DNA from: Bin75 sp965212135
GTDB lineage: Bacteria; Nitrospirota; Nitrospiria; Nitrospirales; UBA8639
Assembly (NCBI GenBank): GCA_965212135.1
Contig: OZ243044.1
Coordinates: 1,550,001-1,614,000, forward strand
Reading direction: 5' to 3'
DNA length: 64,000 nucleotides
The notes beneath the pieces were generated by a model that was not told the DNA's origin, made no database searches, and saw only the letters and a list, made by a program, of their open reading frames with translations. Within the stretch, counting starts at the first letter, position 1. The number at the start of each line of letters is the position of its first letter. Shown here in pieces: positions 33,305-41,724 of the stretch. The position numbers and the translations under genes are program-made.

Positions 33305-34852
33305 ATGGATAGACCACGCACTCCCGCATCTTCTTCCCCCTGGTCCCGCTGGTGGTTTTTTGGGACGGCCTTGATCACGGGCGCCGTCGTCATGGCCCTG
33401 GAAATTCTGGGCAGTCGTCTCCTTGCGCCGGCGTTCGGGAATTCGCTCTTCGTCTGGGGCGCGTTGATCGGGGTGATTCTTGCCGCCATGAGCAGCGGGT
33501 ATGCCACCGGCGGCTGGCTGGCCGACCGCCGCCCGCCCTGTACGGTTGTGACCTGGCTGTTGCTTGGGGCCGGCACGTGGACGCTTCTGCTGGCGGGTGT
33601 CGGGCAGTCGGTGGTGTTGACCGTCTCGCAATGGACCTCGGATCCGCGATGGGGCCCTTGTCTGGCTTCCAGCGTGCTGCTGGCGGTTCCGGCCTTCTGT
33701 CTCAGCGGAGTCCTGCCCGCGCTGTTGCGACTGGCGATTGCCGATATGGGTCATCTTGGTCGTCATACCGGCGCGGTGATTGCCGTCTCGACGATTGGCA
33801 GCTTGCTTGGGACCTGGGGCACGGCGTTTTTCGTCTTAACCTGGCTGGGCAGTTTGACCATGGTCGCGGTGCTGGGCGTCGTGCTGGTGGTCTGGGGATT
33901 GGGCTGGTTGTGGTGGAGCCGCCGGTTCACGGCGCTGACGCTGGGTCCGCTGCTTGGTGTCATCGGCGGGCTGGGTTGGCTGGGGTTCCACCCTGTTGAG
34001 GTGTACCCCCCGGCGATGTATCAAGCAGACAGCTCGTATCAGCGGGTGGTGGTGCGCGATGAGCAAGCGCTCCGGTTTCTGATCCTCGACAATACCTTCC
34101 ATGCGATTATGTGGCGCCCTGATCCGGTGAGGCTGGCGCTGCCGTACAGTCAAATGATGATGGCCGCCCTGTCGTGGCATCCCGCGCCTCAACGCGGCTT
34201 GATCCTGGGGCATGGCGGGGGGAGTCTGGCGAAATGGTTGGCACGGCATTGGCCGCACCTGGCGCTGGACGTGGTGGAGATGGATCCGATGGTCGTCAGG
34301 GCCGCCGAGCAGTTTTTCGGCTACCGGCCCCCCGATACCCACCAGGTGCACGTCCGGGACGCGCGCGTCTTTTTGACGGGAACGGACGCGCAATATGACA
34401 TCATTTGGATGGACGTCTTTGCGCGCCACCAAATTCCGTTTCATCTGACCACCACGGAATTTTTTGCCGAGTTGAAGCGGCACCTGACACAAGAGGGCGT
34501 GATTGCCGTGAATCTTGCGTCATCGGATTCCGAGTCGGACCAGACCAGAGCCGAGGCCGTGGTCTCCACGATGAAGACCTCGTTTCCTCACGTGGAGGCG
34601 TATCGTATTCCCGCCCCTTCCTGGTTGCGCACCAAACGCGGTTCGGCGAATCTCATTTTCTTCGCCGGTCACGGCCGGTTCGCCATGGCGTCCGAGGACT
34701 TCTCGCGGGCGACGATTGCCTTGCTGAATCAGGACAAAATGCCGCCCGAAGTGCTGCCGTTCCTGTATTCCGCCGCATCGCCGGAATGGAATCCCGGCCT
34801 TGTCCTGACCGATGATTTTTCCCCGTTCGATATTCTGCAAGGGAGTGGATAG
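33305..34852 (+). CDS. Membrane-fused spermidine-synthase-like protein
   Basis: The N-terminal ~210 residues hold 6-7 membrane helices (for example GTALITGAVVMALEILGSRLLAPAFG, a typical start of this family). The C-terminal ~280 residues are a polyamine aminopropyltransferase-like Rossmann domain: RGLILGHGGGSLAKWLARHWP, LDVVEMDPMVVRAAEQFF and IIWMDVFARHQIPFHLTTTEFF. The canonical GGGEG loop is GHGGGS and the DAF motif is DVF, so true spermidine synthesis is uncertain. 515 aa. It is divergent from the TerB/murJ pair. Confidence 0.82.
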   Translation: MDRPRTPASSSPWSRWWFFGTALITGAVVMALEILGSRLLAPAFGNSLFVWGALIGVILAAMSSGYATGGWLADRRPPCTVVTWLLLGAGTWTLLLAGVGQSVVLTVSQWTSDPRWGPCLASSVLLAVPAFCLSGVLPALLRLAIADMGHLGRHTGAVIAVSTIGSLLGTWGTAFFVLTWLGSLTMVAVLGVVLVVWGLGWLWWSRRFTALTLGPLLGVIGGLGWLGFHPVEVYPPAMYQADSSYQRVVVRDEQALRFLILDNTFHAIMWRPDPVRLALPYSQMMMAALSWHPAPQRGLILGHGGGSLAKWLARHWPHLALDVVEMDPMVVRAAEQFFGYRPPDTHQVHVRDARVFLTGTDAQYDIIWMDVFARHQIPFHLTTTEFFAELKRHLTQEGVIAVNLASSDSESDQTRAEAVVSTMKTSFPHVEAYRIPAPSWLRTKRGSANLIFFAGHGRFAMASEDFSRATIALLNQDKMPPEVLPFLYSAASPEWNPGLVLTDDFSPFDILQGSG

Positions 34853-34940
34853 ACTCGCGCCGGTCAAGCCCCCGTTCGTGAGGGAGACGGCCCGGCGACA
34901 GGAAGCCGCACGGCCATCCGTCGGAACGCGCGGGGTCTGA

Positions 34941-35267
34941 TCAATCTGCTTGAGCGGGCCAGAATCTATAGCGGATTTGAGGGAGCTGTTTCCCTTCAAA
35001 GTTGGGAATATCGTAGAGGCATCGGTCAATGGTCGCCACCTCTTCCGACGTGAATTCAAACGTCTTCGACGTTTTCCAGAACTTGTCAAACGTAAAATAG
35101 TCCCCTTTTTCCGGCTTTTCAGCCACCGCCGCCTGCATGCGTTGAAAGCCTGCGGTGTCCACGCCGGGAACGCGGCCGTTGTTTTTGTCCACGCACCATT
35201 TCAAGATCTCGGCGACCCCATACATGGTGAGCGAAACTTTCACTGTACCGGACTTTGTGCCTTCCAT
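34941..35267 (-). CDS. Hypothetical protein (108 aa)
   Basis: A strong AGGAGGAAGCC ribosome site precedes the ATG. The soluble product contains short conserved-looking stretches (MYGVAEILKWCVDKNNGRVPGVD and YDIPNFEGKQLPQIRYRFWPAQ). I do not recognise a family. It lies alone between the spermidine-synthase-like and VCBS-repeat genes. Confidence 0.65.
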   Translation of the reverse strand: MEGTKSGTVKVSLTMYGVAEILKWCVDKNNGRVPGVDTAGFQRMQAAVAEKPEKGDYFTFDKFWKTSKTFEFTSEEVATIDRCLYDIPNFEGKQLPQIRYRFWPAQAD

Positions 35268-35542
35268 GGCTTCCTCCTCCTGATAGAAGAAGACCTATAG
35301 CATATTTCCTCAAAGCTCTTCCAGTCCTGTTTACACCGCACCACGACGGCTCCGATGGGAAGGCGGGGTGGGCACGGCGATGGAGTCATCCCGCCGGTCC
35401 CGCACTCTCCCGTTGTATCGCCTGGCCGAAACCCCTTATACTATCGTCTCTTTCCCGTCTTGCACACAGAGGGGCATGCGTCGCAGGCTCCCTCGTCTTG
35501 ATGAAGGTGAATCGGGTGTCGTTCCCCCTTGCGGCAGGCAAC

Positions 35543-36697
35543 ATGGTACGGGTCCTCGTGTTTGCGGTGTGCGTGCTCCCGTCTGGGTGTTCAAGCGGGG
35601 AGTCCTATGTGCCTCCCGACCTGCTCTATCTCTTTGCCACGTATGACGTCGGGAAAAATCCCACGGCCATTAAATCAGGAGATTTCAATCAGGATGGATT
35701 CTCCGACCTGGTGACGAGCAATATCTCGGCGAATACGCTGTCGCTCTTAATCGGGAATGGCGACGGGAGCTTTCAACCTCACGTGTCCATTCGCGTGTGC
35801 AAGGAGCCTCGGAATCTGGCGGTCCAGGATTTCAACGACGACCGGCATCAAGACCTGGCCGTCGCCTGTTCCGGGAGCCATGAAGTCGCCATTTTTTTGG
35901 GGCACGGCAATGGCACGTTTGAGAAAGACGCGCTCTATCGCGTCAACCGCACGCCGGTGTCCATTGCCGTCGGGGACTTCAACGGCGACCGGCGCATGGA
36001 TTTTGTGGTGGCCCTTCGCAATGACAAGCTGCAACTGTTTTTCGGAACCGGACGAGGGAAATTTCGCATGGGGCCGGTCTATGAATATGGCGATACGCCG
36101 ACCTCGGTGGCCACCGCCGATTTCAACCATGACGGGCATCTGGATTTGGCGGTGACGAATGGCGGGCCGATGAGCAGCGCCGTGTCAATCTGGCTGGGCC
36201 AGGGCGATGGCAATTTTCTCCGTCCGGCCGATTATCGGACGGGCAAGCGGCCCTTGTCCGTGTCGTTTTCAGACTTTAACGGCGACGGCGCGTTGGATTT
36301 ATTGGTGGTGAATGGTCAGATGAACACGATCACCGTGTTTTTAGGCAATGGGGACGGCACGTTCCAGGACGGCATTGATTCAGGCGGCGATGACGGTCCC
36401 AGTGACGGCGTGGCCCGGGACGTTGACGGGGACGGCATAGCCGACGCGGCGATTGTGAATAGTCAATCCGGCAGCATCTCGGTTCTGTTTGGGAAAGGCG
36501 ATGGGTCGTTTCATTATCCGCCCCGTCATTATGCCACGCCCCGCGGCCCTTTTGCCCTCACGTCTCTGTTCATCGCCGATGACCGGGACGAAGAACCCGG
36601 GCTGGCGGTCGCCAATAATGCGGAACACAACGTCTCGATTTTTCTGCATCATGGCTTAAAATTCCGAACGCCGGCCACGGGGGGGCCTTCAACCTGA
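35543..36697 (+). CDS. VCBS/FG-GAP repeat lipoprotein
   Basis: The product starts with a lipoprotein signal (VRVLVFAVCVLPSGC). It is then built of about seven repeats with the calcium-binding core DFNxDGxxDL (DFNQDGFSDL, DFNDDRHQDL, DFNGDRRMDF, DFNHDGHLDL, DFNGDGALDL, DVDGDGIADA) alternating with GNGDGSF-type loops. This predicts a beta-propeller on the outside of the cell. I chose the Met just before the signal. An ATG 14 codons upstream (35501) is possible. The role is unknown, perhaps adhesion or binding. Confidence 0.8.
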   Translation: MVRVLVFAVCVLPSGCSSGESYVPPDLLYLFATYDVGKNPTAIKSGDFNQDGFSDLVTSNISANTLSLLIGNGDGSFQPHVSIRVCKEPRNLAVQDFNDDRHQDLAVACSGSHEVAIFLGHGNGTFEKDALYRVNRTPVSIAVGDFNGDRRMDFVVALRNDKLQLFFGTGRGKFRMGPVYEYGDTPTSVATADFNHDGHLDLAVTNGGPMSSAVSIWLGQGDGNFLRPADYRTGKRPLSVSFSDFNGDGALDLLVVNGQMNTITVFLGNGDGTFQDGIDSGGDDGPSDGVARDVDGDGIADAAIVNSQSGSISVLFGKGDGSFHYPPRHYATPRGPFALTSLFIADDRDEEPGLAVANNAEHNVSIFLHHGLKFRTPATGGPST

Positions 36698-36755
36698 CGA
36701 AGACGGCGGCCCCCCGGCGTGGGACGTATCTACTAGACACCTCAAAACCCAGAAT

Positions 36756-36882
36756 CGTCATTCCCGCGAAGGCGGGAATCCAGCGTCAATATGGGCCGGC
36801 GCAACCGGACTCTTTCGGAAGGTTAGCGGCTGGCGCCGCCGGTCTGATGCTGGATTCCCGATTGAAAATGTCGGGAATGACG
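36756..36882. repeat. REP/MITE-like palindromic element
   Basis: A 29-base palindromic unit at 36756-36784 (CGTCATTCCCG, spacer, CGGGAATCCAGC) reappears inverted at 36849-36882 with a different inner spacer. Together they bound a 127-bp element. Such CATTCCCGC-type repeats are widespread intergenic elements in many genomes. The rest of the 36,698-37,105 gap holds no recognisable gene. Confidence 0.7.
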
Positions 36883-37105
36883 GAGGGGGGAATGACAAAG
36901 ACAATGGTTCATGGGCCGATGAGTCAAATAGATCATTCCTCCCGGCGTTGCCTTGACAGTATGCTTCCTTTCGCGACAGTATGCCCAACCTGCGGGTGCG
37001 GTTGGCAGGACGTGGCCGCGAGACCGGGCAAGCGGCGGGGCGGCTCATACCGAGGGTGGCGTGTGGTCTTGAGGAGACGGTGAAAACGGCCGGCGGAAAT
37101 GTATC

Positions 37106-37288
37106 ATGGAATGTCTGAGATGCCATGGGCTGATGTTGGTGGAACGGCATTACACCACGATGAGCCGGCACCTCTATGCCAAGTGCCTCAATTGCGGATT
37201 CTGGTTTGATTTGGCGGACGTGATCCGATTTTTTTCTCGAGTCGTCCGCAATGCCTATTGCGGAGCAAAAAACCGGGAGACGCTGTAA
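37106..37288 (+). CDS. Small zinc-ribbon protein (60 aa)
   Basis: Two CxxC knuckles (CLRCHG at residues 3-6 and CLNCGFWF at residues 27-30) would bind one zinc. The sequence between them is basic. No family is assigned. There is no clear ribosome site (GGCGGAAATGTATC precedes the ATG), so the start is moderate. Confidence 0.5.
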   Translation: MECLRCHGLMLVERHYTTMSRHLYAKCLNCGFWFDLADVIRFFSRVVRNAYCGAKNRETL

Positions 37289-37368
37289 GCGGGAAGCGTG
37301 GTCCCTCCCCTGCCCCTGCGTTGAGTCCTGCTTCCCCACGCCTCGCCGCCGCGCCAATCGTGAGCGGG

Positions 37369-37980
37369 CTATTGTTTCGAAAGAATTTTCAATCCTTCCC
37401 GAATCAATTCATCAAGTGACGTTTCCGGAGGACTCGTTCGGCCGACCCGGTCCATGGCGTCCTTGACTTCCTTGTGCCGGTATCCAAGGTTGACCAGAGC
37501 GGAAATGGCGTCGTGTTGCGAGGCTTGCGGAGACGCCGGCGTCGCGGCGCCGGCCTCATCCTGTGCGCCGTCCTGCAGGTCGGCGATTTTGTCTTTGAGC
37601 GACAGGGCAATGAGGCCGGCCGATTTTTTTCCGATGCCCCGCACCGACGCGAGCGTCTCCACGTCGTTCGTGAGAATGGCCGATGTCAGGGCGGGAATCG
37701 TCAAAGTGGACAACACGCTCAAGGCCAGCTTGCCGCCCACCCCGGAAATTTTCGTCAGCAGGGCAAAGGCTTTTTTTTCGGCGGGCGTGCGGAATCCGAA
37801 CAGGTGAATGGAATCTTCTCCCTGCTGGGTGAAGATGTGCAACGTCAACGGCGCCGGCACGTCGGGCAAGTCAAAATAGGTACTCAACGGGATCAACACC
37901 TCATACCCCACGCCGTTGACGTCAAGAATAAGCCGCGTCGGATCTTTGGCCGCCAGTGTGCCTGTCAGTCTGGCAATCAT
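37369..37980 (-). CDS. ruvA: Holliday junction branch-migration protein RuvA
   Basis: RuvA binds four-way junctions and loads the RuvB motor. The N-terminal OB fold (MIARLTGTLAAKDPTRLILDVNGVGYEVLIP), the paired helix-hairpin-helix motifs (LTKISGVGGKLALSVLS and LASVRGIGKKSAGLIALSLKDKI) and the RuvB-binding C-terminal domain (DAISALVNLGYRHKEVKDAMDRV) are all present. 203 aa. ruvB and ruvC are not adjacent in the window. Confidence 0.95.
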   Translation of the reverse strand: MIARLTGTLAAKDPTRLILDVNGVGYEVLIPLSTYFDLPDVPAPLTLHIFTQQGEDSIHLFGFRTPAEKKAFALLTKISGVGGKLALSVLSTLTIPALTSAILTNDVETLASVRGIGKKSAGLIALSLKDKIADLQDGAQDEAGAATPASPQASQHDAISALVNLGYRHKEVKDAMDRVGRTSPPETSLDELIREGLKILSKQ

Positions 37981-38031
37981 AGAGACGTTTCGCGTGAATA
38001 ATGGAGAGTGGCGGCGGCAAATGCCGGCTGG

Positions 38032-38202
38032 TTATGCCGGGCGATGCCGGGAACGGGGGTATTGGTTCCATACCCGACCGTCAAGCAACCTGCCGTTGTC
38101 CTTTTTTGATCGTTTGACCTGATCACTGCCCCAAGCCCCCCATTGCTTGAAGAAGAACGGGACGTTTTGGCGTCGGCATTGCGCGAGAATGTTCAATGCT
38201 AC
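38032..38202 (-). pseudogene. C-terminal remnant of a DUF5131 (phage Gp37/Gp68-like) gene
   Basis: Reading the minus strand from about 38202 gives NILAQCRRQNVPFFFKQWGAW, a lysine-rich stretch, then NGRLLDGRVWNQYP, ending in TAA at 38032. This is the characteristic C-terminus of DUF5131 proteins (QC...VPFFFKQWG...GRxLDGRxW). The rest of the gene is missing and the fragment runs into the 3' end of hicB, so it is a broken relic. The assignment is from pattern memory. Confidence 0.6.
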
Positions 38203-38207
38203 GGAAG

Positions 38208-38423
38208 CTACCCAACGGCGACCTCAACCTGGGTCACGAACACATCTTCGCGCAGTCGGTGTTTGATCTCGTCGGCCGGCGCCGTTTCGAAAAAAAGCGC
38301 CAGGGCTTCTTGAAGATTGCCCCGTGCTTCTTCGATGCTGTCACCCTGGCTTGCGATATCCATGTTTGGGCACAGCGACACATAGCCGTCGCCCGCACGT
38401 TCAATAATTGCTAGAAGTTTCAT
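38208..38423 (-). CDS. hicB: HicB-like antitoxin (orphan)
   Basis: A 71-residue protein with the HicB fold: LAIIERAGDGYVSLCPNMDIASQGDSIEEARGNLQEALALFF. HicB normally neutralises the HicA mRNA interferase and carries a C-terminal DNA-binding segment. This short form ends VFVTQVEVAVG. No HicA is found on either side, where instead a DUF5131 remnant follows, so it appears to be an orphan. Confidence 0.8.
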   Translation of the reverse strand: MKLLAIIERAGDGYVSLCPNMDIASQGDSIEEARGNLQEALALFFETAPADEIKHRLREDVFVTQVEVAVG

Positions 38424-38496
38424 GTCGGGTTCCGCCTGGCTTTCACGCTGTCTTTACGTTGTTGCACGCCGTGGTTTCGCGTAAGCGACGCACGGG

Positions 38497-39249
38497 TCAG
38501 CCGGAGGCCGCGACTTTTTCCATCACGTCATCCGGAATGTCAAAGTTGGCGTGAACTTTTTGGACGTCGTCATGGTCGTCCAGGATTTCCATTAATTTCA
38601 GCATGTGTTCGGCGGGTTTTTCTTCGAGACGGATTTGATTTTGAGGCAGATAGGTGATTTCGGCCACGGACGTTTCGATATGGGCTTTCTGCAGGGCGGC
38701 TCTGACGGTTTCAAACGCCGAGACGTCCGTGGTCACTTCAAAGCTGTTTCCGGATTGTTGAACGTCCTCCGCGCCGGCTTCCAGGGCGACGCTCAAGAGC
38801 CGGTCTTCGTCAATGGCCGCCCCGTCCGCGATCAGCAGGCCTTTTTTGTGGAACTGCCATGCCACCGCGCCGGCTTCGGCCATCGTCCCGTGGTTGTTCC
38901 CGAGCATGTTGCGAATTTCCGACACCGTGCGATTCCGGTTATCCGTCATGATTTCAATCAGCATCCCGGTTCCCCCTGGGCCGTAGCCTTCAAGGTTGAA
39001 TTCCTCATAATTGACGCCGGGCAATTCCCCCGTGCCTCGCTGAACGGCGCGTTTGATGGTCTCGGCGGGCATATTGGCTTCTTTGGCTTTGGCCATGCAC
39101 GCGCGCAGAGTCGGGTTTGCGTCGGGGTCGCCGCCGCCGCGGGCCGCAATCGTGACTTCGCGGATCAGTTTGGCAAACAGTTTGCCGCGTTTGGCGTCCA
39201 TCCCCGCTTTATGCCGTTTGATCGTTGACCAGTGACTGTGACCGCCCAT
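38497..39249 (-). CDS. yebC: YebC/PmpR-family regulator
   Basis: The hallmark start MGGHSHWSTIKRHKAGMDAKRGKLFAKLIREV and later EEFNLEGYGPGGTGMLIEIMTDNRNRT identify the family. YebC-type proteins act as transcriptional regulators or help ribosomes through difficult stretches. At 250 aa it is typical. In many bacteria yebC lies near ruv genes, and here ruvA is 500 bases away on the same strand with hicB and the DUF5131 relic in between, consistent with insertion. Confidence 0.94.
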   Translation of the reverse strand: MGGHSHWSTIKRHKAGMDAKRGKLFAKLIREVTIAARGGGDPDANPTLRACMAKAKEANMPAETIKRAVQRGTGELPGVNYEEFNLEGYGPGGTGMLIEIMTDNRNRTVSEIRNMLGNNHGTMAEAGAVAWQFHKKGLLIADGAAIDEDRLLSVALEAGAEDVQQSGNSFEVTTDVSAFETVRAALQKAHIETSVAEITYLPQNQIRLEEKPAEHMLKLMEILDDHDDVQKVHANFDIPDDVMEKVAASG

Positions 39250-39481
39250 GCGCCCGTCTCCTTCTCCACCAGTGAAATTTCCGCCGATTTTTCAAGAAAA
39301 CACTCGCTTGGCTTGTAGCATAGCGGTTTCGGGAGTGTCAACGAGGTGTTACGTAATACATGCTATGTATAATAACTATGTGCCTTGTTGGTCAATGAGG
39401 ACATTTCCTGGAACCATGGCCTGGCGGCATTCGCAAAAAGAGGCAGTTGCGTGAAGGCAGAGAGGATGATATGGAATTTCC

Positions 39482-40456
39482 ATGCGTCTGGTTTTTATGG
39501 GAACGCCCGCCTTTGCCGTGCCGTCGCTGGACGCGCTGGTCAAGTCGGACCATGAGGTGGTGGGGGTGTGTACTCGGCCCGACCGCCCGAAAGGGCGAGG
39601 TCAGACCGTGGCGCCGTCCCCCGTGAAAGCGCTGGCGTTGGCAAAGGGCTTGCCCGTGGCGCAGCTGGCGAGCATGAACAGTCCGGAATGCCTGCGGCAG
39701 TTGTCCGACTGGCGGCCGGATGTCATTGCCGTGACGGCGTTTGGCCGGATTCTTCCCATGGCGATTTTGAAACTTCCGCCCAAAGGTTGCGTCAACGTTC
39801 ATGCGTCGCTGCTGCCCAAATATCGCGGAGCCGCGCCTATTCAGTGGGCGCTCATTCACGGGGATTCGGAAACGGGGATCACGACGATGTGCATGGATGA
39901 GGGGATGGATACCGGCGCCGTGCTGTTGCAGGAAACGATCCCGATTGAACCGGATGACACCGCGGCGGAACTGGGCGCCCGCCTGGCGAAGGTTGGCGGG
40001 GCGCTTCTGGTGGACACGCTCACACGGTTGGACGCGGATGCGGTCATCCCTCGCGCGCAGGATGATGCACACGCGACCGTCGCCCCGTTATTGAAAAAAG
40101 AAGACGGCGTGATTCATTGGACGCAATCCGCCGTGGAGATTGTCAACAGGATTCGAGGCTGTTCCCCCTGGCCCGGCTCCTACACCTTTCATCGCGGGAA
40201 TCGTCTGATTATCTGGAAAGGCCGCGTGGATGCGCACGGGGAAGCGGCGGGAAGCGGTCGGCGGCAACCGGGGGCCGTCCTGGCCGTGGGGCCGCAATCC
40301 TTTTGGGTCGGGACGGGTGCGGGCGGCGTCGAAGTGCTGGACGTGCAGCCCGCGAATAAAAAACGCATGTCCGTGGAACAGTTTCTTCAAGGGCATGCGC
40401 TCGGCGTGGGTGAGGTGTTGACCCCGCGGGCAATGTCCGCAACGGGGATTGTATGA
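39482..40456 (+). CDS. fmt: Methionyl-tRNA formyltransferase
   Basis: Fmt adds a formyl group to initiator Met-tRNA. Visible are MRLVFMGTPAFAVPSLDAL, the signature NVHASLLPKYRGAAPIQWAL, GITTMCMDEGMDTGAVLLQ and the C-terminal tRNA-binding domain with WPGSYTF. 324 aa. It overlaps the next gene by 4 bases (ATGA), and rsmA follows, forming a small translation-related cluster. Confidence 0.96.
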   Translation: MRLVFMGTPAFAVPSLDALVKSDHEVVGVCTRPDRPKGRGQTVAPSPVKALALAKGLPVAQLASMNSPECLRQLSDWRPDVIAVTAFGRILPMAILKLPPKGCVNVHASLLPKYRGAAPIQWALIHGDSETGITTMCMDEGMDTGAVLLQETIPIEPDDTAAELGARLAKVGGALLVDTLTRLDADAVIPRAQDDAHATVAPLLKKEDGVIHWTQSAVEIVNRIRGCSPWPGSYTFHRGNRLIIWKGRVDAHGEAAGSGRRQPGAVLAVGPQSFWVGTGAGGVEVLDVQPANKKRMSVEQFLQGHALGVGEVLTPRAMSATGIV

Positions 40457-40797
40457 GTGACCGGCCCGGGCTTGCGTTGGAGTTTCTTGCGAAGCAGATA
40501 CAGGAACTCAAAATTATTCGACCGCATTTGGAGCAGGCGGTGAACGCGGTGTTGGCCAAAGAGCAATTCCTCAAATGGAAAAAGCAAGTGTTGACGCTGA
40601 TCGGCGAGAAGGTTGGGCCGGGCTACCGGCAACGATTGTCCCAGGATTGGGTGGAAACGGCGTTTGCGGGAGGCGATATGTACGATGAAGTGAGTGATGA
40701 TATTGAAATGTGCCTGCGTCATCTCTACAAACTCTCCCACGAAATTGAAACCGAGGGGCTGCGAGGCCCCGATTCGGCGGACACGTTCTCGCTGTAA
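40453..40797 (+). CDS. Hypothetical helical protein (114 aa) between fmt and rsmA
   Basis: Not recognised. The protein is helical and charged (LEQAVNAVLAKEQFLKWKKQVLTLIGEKVG, then DMYDEVSDDIEMCLRHLYKLSHEIETEGL), with no membrane segment. It overlaps the fmt stop by 4 bases and ends 15 bases before rsmA, so it is translated with both. A role around translation or tRNA is suggested only by position. Confidence 0.7.
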   Translation: MSDRPGLALEFLAKQIQELKIIRPHLEQAVNAVLAKEQFLKWKKQVLTLIGEKVGPGYRQRLSQDWVETAFAGGDMYDEVSDDIEMCLRHLYKLSHEIETEGLRGPDSADTFSL

Positions 40798-40812
40798 CGC
40801 AAGCTGGGAACG

Positions 40813-41649
40813 ATGCCCGATCCTCTCCCGCCCCCGCCGCGCAAACGCCTTGGCCAGCATTTTCTCATTGATCCCAATATTGTCCGCAAGATTCTGCAGG
40901 TCGCCGCGTTGCGTCCACAGGACGTGGTCTTTGAAATCGGGCCAGGCCGCGGGGCCCTCACGCGGGTGTTGTGTGAACGGGTCTCCAGAGTCATTGCCGT
41001 CGAACTTGACCGGCAATTGTTCCGCTATCTTTCCGCCGTCCATGCGCAGGACGGGAACCTGGAATTGCATCACGGCGATGCGTTGGCGTTTGCCTATGAC
41101 ACGCTGCCGACGGGCACGGTGGTCGTGGCGAATTTACCGTACTCCGTGTCCACGCCTCTGCTCTTTCGGTTGTTGCGGGCGCGTGACCGGATTGACCGGA
41201 TGGTCGTGATGCTGCAACGTGAAGTGGCCGAGCGCATCATCGCCAAACCGGGCTCACGGGACTACGGCGTCCTGTCCGTCATGAGCCAGTATTATGCCGA
41301 GCCGCGCAAGGCGTTTGCCGTGCCCGCGAGCTGTTTTCGTCCGGTCCCCGAAGTGGACTCGGCGGTGGTGCGTCTCGCCGGTCGGTCGGCGCCGGCCGGC
41401 AATGAGCACTTTGACCGGGTGTTCACGAAGGTCGTCCGGAGCGCGTTTGCGCATCGCCGCAAAACCCTGATGAACTCCTATCGGGAGGAGGGGTGGGATC
41501 AAGCCGTGATGCAACGGCTCCTGGAACGCACCGGGATTGACCCGCGTCGTCGGGCCGAAACGCTCATGGTTCGGGAATTTATGGACCTGGCGCATGCCGC
41601 GTATGTCGGTCAGGCGACACACTGCACTCCAGCCGCTCCGCGCTGGTAA
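40813..41649 (+). CDS. rsmA: 16S rRNA dimethyladenosine transferase RsmA (KsgA)
   Basis: RsmA dimethylates the two adjacent adenosines near the 3' end of 16S rRNA. The start KRLGQHFLIDPNIVRKIL, SAM motif FEIGPGRGALTRVL, VVVANLPYSVSTPLLFRLL (the NLPY catalytic motif) and the C-terminal RRKTLMNSY-like FAHRRKTLMNSYREE are all seen. 278 aa. Third gene of the fmt cluster. Confidence 0.96.
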   Translation: MPDPLPPPPRKRLGQHFLIDPNIVRKILQVAALRPQDVVFEIGPGRGALTRVLCERVSRVIAVELDRQLFRYLSAVHAQDGNLELHHGDALAFAYDTLPTGTVVVANLPYSVSTPLLFRLLRARDRIDRMVVMLQREVAERIIAKPGSRDYGVLSVMSQYYAEPRKAFAVPASCFRPVPEVDSAVVRLAGRSAPAGNEHFDRVFTKVVRSAFAHRRKTLMNSYREEGWDQAVMQRLLERTGIDPRRRAETLMVREFMDLAHAAYVGQATHCTPAAPRW

Positions 41650-41689
41650 TAGGTAAATATACTCACATAATACGCACTAGGTATTTTGC

Positions 41690-41718
41690 TTGATAAACAG
41701 GCTCCTCTGTGCTACATT
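41690..41718 (+). promoter_or_regulatory. Candidate sigma70 promoter of ftsK
   Basis: TTGATA (41690-41695) and TACATT (41713-41718) are 17 bases apart. The -10 box ends only 6 bases before the chosen ftsK ATG, so the message would be nearly leaderless. Four of six bases match consensus at each box. Confidence 0.4.
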
Positions 41719-41724
41719 CGCCCC

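Noticed and set aside
33139..33576. N-terminal extension of the TerB-like gene
   Set aside because: The extension is Pro/Arg-rich, runs antisense to the spermidine-synthase-like gene, and a strong ribosome site marks the shorter start.
38100..38210. HicA toxin gene next to hicB
   Set aside because: Reading frames on both sides gave no HicA pattern. The downstream region reads as a DUF5131 C-terminus.
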